Shown here one piece after another: positions 8,707 through 12,406 of a stretch of DNA of 12,406 bases. The translations under genes were made by a program, and so were the position numbers. The notes beneath the pieces are model-generated. The model did no database searches. It saw only the letters and a list, made by a program, of their open reading frames with translations, and was not told the origin of the DNA. Every line of letters begins with the position of its first letter. Position 1 is the stretch's first letter. The stretch lies in contig DPAC01000172.1 of NCBI GenBank assembly GCA_003517675.1, positions 1-12,406 on the forward strand. Direction: 5' to 3'. Source of the DNA: Porphyromonadaceae bacterium. Its GTDB lineage: Bacteria > Bacteroidota > Bacteroidia > Bacteroidales > Dysgonomonadaceae.

Positions 8707-8736
8707 ATAAACTCAAGTTTTATAAAACAGATTCTA

Positions 8737-8938
8737 ATGAAGCGATATATATACCAGTACAGAAATGAAGTAGTAAAAACAGTTATGGTTACTTTCATTG
8801 TGGTATCTGTAATATTACTAATTAGTGGCACAGACGAAAAAGTAGATTTTGGTACAATATCATTGAAAGCATTATCGATTACCGGGCGTCTATTTTTTTT
8901 TGTTGATTGTTTATCTCTTTGTTAAAAGAACAAGATGA
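8737..8938 (+). pseudogene. Small two-helix membrane protein with a frame break at a T run
   Basis: As written, the ATG at 8737 gives 62 residues ending at the TAA at 8923-8925. It begins MKRYIYQYRNEVVKT and has one clear membrane helix (about 14-30, VKTVMVTFIVVSVILLI). The tail after the nine-T run at 8893-8901 reads VDCLSLC. If one T is removed, the same gene reads on to the TGA at 8936-8938 as LFFLLIVYLFVKRTR: a second hydrophobic helix with a positive end, a natural topology for a 66-residue protein. I therefore treat it as one gene with a homopolymer indel, caused by sequencing error, true decay or slippage. Function unknown. It lies between the M16 terminator and the convergent regulator gene. 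A 12-bp palindrome, GTTTTATAAAAC (8717-8728), sits just before its start. Confidence 0.5.
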
Positions 8939-8949
8939 AGCGTTGTTTT

Positions 8950-9660
8950 TCAATTCTCTGTAAGCAATCTCAATCCTTTTCCCCGTACGTTTACGATTTT
9001 CACCGACTGGTCTTTTGAGAGGTATTTGCGCAGTTTCGAAATAAACACATCGAGGCTGCGGGAGGAAAATACCGGATCTTCTCCCGGCCAGAACTGTTGT
9101 AAGATATCTTGTCGATGTATCAAACGGTTATGGTTTTCATGCAGGAGCAGGAGCAACTGTGCCTCGCGCGAGGTTAGTTTTTGTGTTACCTGACTATTTA
9201 GCGACAGTGTTTTGTTTTCCGGATCAAAGATGTATTGGCCTATGGTCAGGTACCGGATGTTGGCTTCAGGCTTTGATGCTGTCACGCTGTTATTCTGGGA
9301 ACGTTTTACAATGGCTTGAATGCGGTAGTGAAGCTCTTCTGCAATAAAGGTTTTTTTTACATACTCATCGATGCCTGTATGATAACCTTCGCGCAGGTCC
9401 TTGGGCGAGGTAAGGCCGGTTGCAAGTATAATGATAACCTTTTTATCGTTTTCACGGATAGTGCGCGCCAGTTCAAAACCATCCATTTCCGGCATCTGAA
9501 CATCGGAGACAACCACATCGGGATGGAAAGAATCATAGAGAGCCAAAGCTTCCCTTCCGTTAGCGGCGCACCTTACCTCATATACATTGAGTAACTCCAG
9601 CCCGCCCTGCACGGCATAAGCACATGCTTCGTCATCTTCTACCAACAGGAGTTTAATCAT
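8950..9660 (-). CDS. OmpR/PhoB-family response regulator
   Basis: A 236-residue cytoplasmic transcription regulator, the output half of a two-component system with the kinase encoded just before it. Residues 1-120 are a receiver domain: the acidic pair E8/D9/D10 in LLVEDDE, the phospho-acceptor Asp53 in VVSDVQMPEMDG, Thr81 in ILATG and Lys103 in YVKKTF, where the usual Pro after the Lys is Thr. Residues 135-236 form the OmpR-type winged helix, with LTSREAQLLLLLHENHNRLIHR, SRSLDVFISKLRKYL and VRGKGLRL. The start at 9660 (MIKLLLVEDD) is chosen over upstream in-frame starts because it begins at the first strand of the fold. It overlaps the kinase stop by 8 nt, implying translational coupling. 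It is the best local candidate to bind the TTATATAA palindromes before the M16 and peptide genes. Confidence 0.95.
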   Translation of the reverse strand: MIKLLLVEDDEACAYAVQGGLELLNVYEVRCAANGREALALYDSFHPDVVVSDVQMPEMDGFELARTIRENDKKVIIILATGLTSPKDLREGYHTGIDEYVKKTFIAEELHYRIQAIVKRSQNNSVTASKPEANIRYLTIGQYIFDPENKTLSLNSQVTQKLTSREAQLLLLLHENHNRLIHRQDILQQFWPGEDPVFSSRSLDVFISKLRKYLSKDQSVKIVNVRGKGLRLLTEN

Positions 9661-11002
9661 GATCCGATTGCTTGTTATTTTTCCCGGATTCTCCGTTATC
9701 AAAAGGAAAGAATAACTCGAAGAGTGTACCTTCTCCTTTTTTGCTGAAGAGGTTTACGGTGCCATGGTGTGCTTCTGCCACACTTTTCACGTAACTGAGT
9801 CCCAGTCCAAACCCTGTAGCTTCTTTTCGTTTGACGGCTATTCCGCGTTCAAACTTTTCAAAGATGGTACGCTGGTCGGCAGAAGAGATTCCGTAGCCGT
9901 TGTCCTTTATCCCGATGTGTAAGCCGTTGTCTTTTAATTGGCAGTCAATTTCGATTTCAACCGACTCTTCCGAGTATTTAATGGCATTGTCTATCAGGTT
10001 GCTTATCGCGTTGTAGAGCATTGACTCATCGGCATCAAAGAGAATATGATCGGGTTGAAAAAAGGTAGAGAAATGTACTTCCTTTTTTACCTGAACCGAG
10101 AATTTCTCTATCAGTTGCAGGATGATTTGTGTTACATCGGTTGGTTTTATTTCGGGAGACAGGGGCGACTGTTCTGCCCGGGCAACCGTGAGAATCCGGT
10201 CTGTCAGGGCTTGCAGGTTCACAATCTGTTGTCGGGCAAGCTCAATACTTTTATTTCGTTTTTCGGTGTCGGCAACAAACTGATCGTTCTTCATCAGGGC
10301 GTTTACCTGATAGATGGTTTGCAACGGTGAGGCCATATTGTGTATGAGGGCGTTAGAAAAGTCGGCTTGCAGTTGGCGCAGGTGTCGTTCTTTATTGAAA
10401 GAGCGCATCACGAAGAAAAGTGTGTAACCCACGAAAAGGATCAGCAGCAGCGAAAGGATCAGGGCGAACAGCATTTGCCTGAATATGGCACGGTAAGGGG
10501 AAAGGAGCAATACCTGCACCCCTTCACTTCCGTCAATACGGATAGGGATGATTTCCGATGTCAATGCCCCTTTCAGAACACCAGTTCTTTTTGGATCAGT
10601 GGTCTCCAGTACCTCTCCCGTACTGGGATTGATCCGGTTGATAATGAATTTACCATGGAGGTTTTGCCTGGATATCTCTGAATTGAAGATTGTGTCTACT
10701 CTGTGGAGTGATATAAAATTTTTCTTTCTGGCAAAAAGGTCTTGCAATAAGAGCTGAGGAGTTCCAAAAGATCCTGTTTCATAATCTTGTTCTACCGTTC
10801 CAATTTCTTCATTTGTTATAAGTCTTGCCTCTGTTCTGATTATCAGTTCTCTATTTAAAGACACACTGAATATGTCATTAATCTGAGAATATAGTTGCTT
10901 TTGTGTTAGTTGAAACGCATTCGCCATCCACATACCTTGTAGTAGCAAGACCATGGCTATCGCTGCATAAGTAAGCATCCGTATGTGTTTTACAGATTTC
11001 AT
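9653..11002 (-). CDS. Membrane sensor histidine kinase
   Basis: A 449-residue inner-membrane kinase from the ATG at 11002. Helix 1 is at about 10-30 and helix 2 at about 177-199 (MLFALILSLLLILFVGYTLFFVM). Between them lies a periplasmic sensor region of about 145 residues with no motif I recognise. The HisKA region has the phospho-acceptor His221 in LIHNMASPLQTI. The catalytic domain shows the N box (NAISNLIDNAIKYS, 331-344), G1 (DNGYG, 367-371), F box (FEKFERG) and G2 (GFGLGLSYV, 397-405). The residue after His221 is Asn, where most HisKA kinases have Glu or Asp. A longer reading from a TTG at 11026 is disfavoured because that codon overlaps the predicted -7 box. The next gene, the regulator, overlaps by 8 nt. 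The kinase is divergent from the peptide genes and may sense the exported peptide or another envelope cue. Confidence 0.95.
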   Translation of the reverse strand: MKSVKHIRMLTYAAIAMVLLLQGMWMANAFQLTQKQLYSQINDIFSVSLNRELIIRTEARLITNEEIGTVEQDYETGSFGTPQLLLQDLFARKKNFISLHRVDTIFNSEISRQNLHGKFIINRINPSTGEVLETTDPKRTGVLKGALTSEIIPIRIDGSEGVQVLLLSPYRAIFRQMLFALILSLLLILFVGYTLFFVMRSFNKERHLRQLQADFSNALIHNMASPLQTIYQVNALMKNDQFVADTEKRNKSIELARQQIVNLQALTDRILTVARAEQSPLSPEIKPTDVTQIILQLIEKFSVQVKKEVHFSTFFQPDHILFDADESMLYNAISNLIDNAIKYSEESVEIEIDCQLKDNGLHIGIKDNGYGISSADQRTIFEKFERGIAVKRKEATGFGLGLSYVKSVAEAHHGTVNLFSKKGEGTLFELFFPFDNGESGKNNKQSDHD

Positions 11003-11023
11003 CTTCACGCGTATCAATTTTCG

Positions 11024-11031
11024 CAAAGATA
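11024..11031 (-). promoter_or_regulatory. Predicted -7 box of the kinase/regulator operon
   Basis: TATCTTTG on the minus strand matches TAnnTTTG exactly and lies 22 bp before the kinase ATG at 11002, giving a very short leader. No -33 TTTG is seen at the usual distance; an A/T-rich run lies there instead. Confidence 0.5.
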
Positions 11032-11100
11032 ATTTTTTTTATTTTAATATCCATATTTTAGAATTACATATGTGTTTTTAATATTATCAGTGAATTTAGA

Positions 11101-11132
11101 GATTTTGCAGTAATGCAAAATCAATATATTGA
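11101..11132. repeat. Two overlapping palindromes in the divergent region
   Basis: GATTTTGCA (11101-11109) and TGCAAAATC (11114-11122) form a perfect 9-bp inverted repeat with a 4-nt gap. It overlaps by two bases TCAATATATTGA (11121-11132), a perfect 12-bp palindrome. They lie 70-100 bp upstream of the kinase -7 box and well upstream of the peptide promoter. They could be operators of a second regulator; no T tract supports a terminator. Confidence 0.5.
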
Positions 11133-11165
11133 TATTGTGTGTATTAATGGGTATTTTTAATCCTC

Positions 11166-11173
11166 TATCTTTG
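11166..11173 (+). promoter_or_regulatory. Possible alternative -7 box upstream of the peptide operon
   Basis: TATCTTTG matches the -7 consensus exactly but lies upstream of the 39-bp inverted repeat and has no -33 TTTG. If used, the repeat would be transcribed as a leader hairpin rather than acting as DNA operators. Less favoured than the box at 11269. Confidence 0.25.
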
Positions 11174-11199
11174 AAGTCGTTTGTGTTGCTACCCCAAAT

Positions 11200-11238
11200 A
11201 ACCTTATATAACGTATTATGAAGGCGTTATATAAGGTT
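11200..11238 (+). promoter_or_regulatory. 39-bp inverted repeat: double operator before the peptide genes
   Basis: Perfect 14-nt arms, AACCTTATATAACG (11200-11213) and CGTTATATAAGGTT (11225-11238), flank 11 nt. Each arm itself carries the near-palindromic site seen before the M16 gene: ACCTTATATAACGT at 11201-11214 (13/14 identical) and GCGTTATATAAGGT at 11224-11237 (12/14). The TTATATAA cores are 23 bp apart, about two helical turns. An extra half-site ATAACTT follows at 11242-11248, matching the ATAACGT half-site in the M16 promoter. Position upstream of the predicted -7 box suits an activator that binds as paired dimers. Confidence 0.75.
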
Positions 11239-11268
11239 TTGATAACTTATTGCTTTTTCTGAACGCCC

Positions 11269-11276
11269 TAACTTTA
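11269..11276 (+). promoter_or_regulatory. Predicted -7 box of the peptide-exporter operon
   Basis: TAACTTTA matches TAnnTTTG in all but the last base, and no -33 TTTG is placed correctly. It is supported mainly by geometry: its first T is 38.5 bp from the centre of the nearest TTATATAA core, the same as in the M16 promoter. Transcription would start near 11283, about 34 nt before the first peptide gene. Confidence 0.45.
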
Positions 11277-11316
11277 AAGCGCAATAATAAAATAAACTAT
11301 TAAAAACTTTTAAACA

Positions 11317-11460
11317 ATGAATGCAGAAAGAAAAATTGAAAACACGAGCTTTTATTTGCTTGATAAAGATAAGATTGAAAATACTTTTGGTGGAGGGGTT
11401 TCAATTCAATATTATTTTGATGAAAATGGCAATATAAAGTTCAGAGTAATAGTAAATTAA
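11317..11460 (+). CDS. Double-glycine leader peptide precursor 1
   Basis: A 47-residue precursor. The leader, residues 1-26, ends LLDKDKIENTFGG, a double-glycine cleavage motif of the kind cut by peptidase-containing (C39) ABC exporters. The predicted core, residues 27-47, starts GVSIQYYFDENG and ends FRVIVN. It is 21 residues, rich in aromatic and beta-branched residues, about neutral, and has no Cys. A third Gly (27) follows the pair, so cutting could be shifted by one. The leader shares NTFGG and aligned hydrophobic positions with the second precursor 50 bp downstream; the cores are unrelated. The start at 11317 follows an A-rich stretch as in gene 2, and no classical Shine-Dalgarno is present. 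It resembles GG-leader natural-product precursors of Bacteroidetes. Absence of Cys argues against lanthionine or disulfide forms. Activity is unknown. Confidence 0.85.
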   Translation: MNAERKIENTSFYLLDKDKIENTFGGGVSIQYYFDENGNIKFRVIVN

Positions 11461-11510
11461 AAATCTGTTCACGACGAGCAGAGAAATAACCAGTTAAAAT
11501 TTATAAAACA

Positions 11511-11657
11511 ATGAAGAAAATGGTAACAGAGAAAAGATTGTTGGCATTGTCCAACGAAGAAGTGATGAACACGTTTGGTGGTTATGCACCACCTGAGAGG
11601 GAAGAACCAGAATTAGGTGATACGGATTATATCAGAGAGATGATGAAGTGGTATTAG
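11511..11657 (+). CDS. Double-glycine leader peptide precursor 2
   Basis: A 48-residue precursor. Leader residues 1-24 begin MKKMVTEKRLLALSNEEVMN and end with TFGG, with hydrophobic Leu13 and Val18 in the spacing usual for double-glycine leaders. The predicted core, residues 25-48, begins YAPPEREEPELG and ends REMMKWY. It is 24 residues, acidic (seven Asp/Glu to three Arg/Lys), with Pro near its start, an aromatic C-terminus and no Cys. This differs sharply from precursor 1, so the two products probably act as a pair or have separate roles. The start has the same A-rich context (AAAACAATGAA) as gene 1. The HlyD gene begins 39 bp downstream, which supports export by that machine. An alternative internal Met4 start would not affect the core. 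Confidence 0.85.
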   Translation: MKKMVTEKRLLALSNEEVMNTFGGYAPPEREEPELGDTDYIREMMKWY

Positions 11658-11682
11658 TTGAAACAATTAAAAGGTAATTATT

Positions 11683-11700
11683 ATGGGAAAAGTTAAATGA
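11683..11700 (+). other. Five-codon mini-ORF overlapping the HlyD start
   Basis: ATGGGAAAAGTTAAATGA encodes MGKVK and ends with an ATGA overlap on the HlyD start codon. It is preceded by a GG-containing AAGGTAATT, the nearest thing to a ribosome binding site in this operon. It may couple HlyD translation to upstream ribosomes or be the stub of a lost third precursor. It may also be chance. Confidence 0.3.
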
Positions 11701-12406
11701 AGCCACTACCGCAAAACTTAATGCAGGACTGTTTAGAGTCGTACATCTACAAGCATACCACAAAGTCACAGATCATATATATAACGGTATTGCTGGCAGT
11801 GATTGCCTGCCTTGTGGCGTTACCGTTGATAAATGTGGATGTAACGGTACAAAATGCGGGTATGGTCCGACCGGTAAATGAACGAACTGAAGTAAAAGCC
11901 TCTGTTTCGGAGTGGGTGGACAGTGTCTATGTACGCGAAGGTGCCCGCTTGCAGCAAGGTGATACGATTCTGCGCTTACGCACCGATAACTTATTGGCGC
12001 GTCAACTGCTCTTACAGCAAAAAATGGAAGATATGACCCGACAACTTTCCGATTTAGGACAACTGGCGCAGGGCAATACACCACATCATTTTGCTTCGGG
12101 TGTTCGTATGCAGGAAAACGCCTACTACATGAAACGAAAGAACGAGCTGGAAACGCTTCTGGAAAAAGCGCGTAGTGATTATACGCGGAACAAACAGTTG
12201 TTCGATAATGAGGTTATCTCACAAGATGAGTATGAACAGTATATGTATGCGCTGCGAAAAACAGAAAACGAATATTCATCCCTCATAACCAACCAGTTGA
12301 GCATATGGCAAACCGATAAAAACAGCCTTACCATGAATCGTGCAGAATTACAAAGCTCACTCGACCAATTGCAAAAAGAACATGAAATGTATTACGTTAC
12401 CAGTCC
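11697..12406 (+). CDS. HlyD-family membrane fusion protein (runs off right edge)
   Basis: The periplasmic adaptor of a type I secretion system, which links an inner-membrane ABC exporter to an outer-membrane TolC-type channel. 236 residues are visible from the ATG at 11697. A short cytoplasmic N-terminus is followed by one membrane helix at about 25-47 (IIYITVLLAVIACLVALPLI). Residues 55-97 form the first half of the barrel/lipoyl domain (RPVNERTEVKASVSEWVDSV and VREGARLQQGDTILRL). Residues 98-230 are a long charged alpha-helical hairpin predicted as coiled coil. At the edge the chain is re-entering the lipoyl domain (YYVTS). Position directly behind two double-glycine precursors points to a peptide exporter, and a C39 peptidase-ABC transporter gene is expected downstream. 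The other possible start (11683) hits a stop after five codons. Confidence 0.92.
   Translation, partial: MKPLPQNLMQDCLESYIYKHTTKSQIIYITVLLAVIACLVALPLINVDVTVQNAGMVRPVNERTEVKASVSEWVDSVYVREGARLQQGDTILRLRTDNLLARQLLLQQKMEDMTRQLSDLGQLAQGNTPHHFASGVRMQENAYYMKRKNELETLLEKARSDYTRNKQLFDNEVISQDEYEQYMYALRKTENEYSSLITNQLSIWQTDKNSLTMNRAELQSSLDQLQKEHEMYYVTS

Noticed and set aside
11003..11026. TTG start at 11026 adding eight residues to the kinase
   Set aside because: The extension overlaps the predicted -7 box, and ATG 11002 gives a normal short N-terminus before the first helix.
11200..11238. Rho-independent terminator
   Set aside because: The arms are AT-rich, no T tract follows, and no gene ends nearby on either strand; an operator fits better.
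11774..11787. ATATATATAACGGT as a fourth operator copy
   Set aside because: It lacks the TTATATAA core and falls inside the HlyD coding region, in codons of the membrane helix.
11773..12084. Minus-strand ORF of 103 codons
   Set aside because: Antisense to the HlyD frame; composition is that of a shadow and it has no own promoter or family motif.

Overview
The window looks like the chromosome of a member of the Bacteroidota, most likely order Bacteroidales and possibly near Dysgonomonadaceae; the family-level guess is weak. Supporting signs are a type III glutamine synthetase, promoters of the Bacteroidetes form (TAnnTTTG -7 box), A-rich leaders without strong Shine-Dalgarno sequences, a DUF4143-type ATPase relic, and double-glycine peptide precursors next to a HlyD exporter subunit.

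Layout. (1) 1-4625, minus strand: ammonia assimilation. glnN (type III glutamine synthetase) is followed after 100 bp by the N-terminal half of gltB (glutamate synthase large subunit), which runs off the left edge. Together they form the GS-GOGAT cycle. (2) 4626-5820: a gene-poor stretch holding the C-terminal relic of a DUF4143 ATPase (one frameshift, one internal stop, no ATPase domain) and then the promoter of the next gene. (3) 5821-8640, plus strand: an intact secreted M16 zinc peptidase of the PqqL/pitrilysin type, closed by a strong palindromic terminator. (4) 8737-8938: a small two-helix membrane protein whose frame is broken at a run of nine T. (5) 8950-11002, minus strand: an overlapping sensor kinase/OmpR-type regulator pair. 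(6) 11317-12406, plus strand: two tiny double-glycine precursor genes followed by the start of a HlyD-family exporter subunit, cut by the right edge.

Parts 3, 5 and 6 probably form one peptide secretion/signalling module. The main evidence is regulatory. A 14-bp palindrome with core TTATATAA occurs once before the M16 gene and twice, as arms of a 39-bp inverted repeat, before the peptide genes. I saw this core nowhere else in the window. In both promoters the promoter-proximal core centre lies exactly 38.5 bp upstream of the first T of the -7 box, and an extra ATAAC half-site sits at the same offset. The simplest reading is that one activator, plausibly the neighbouring response regulator, controls both peptide production/export and the M16 peptidase. 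The two precursors share a leader ending in NTFGG but have unrelated, cysteine-free cores. The peptide products and their function cannot be named from the sequence.
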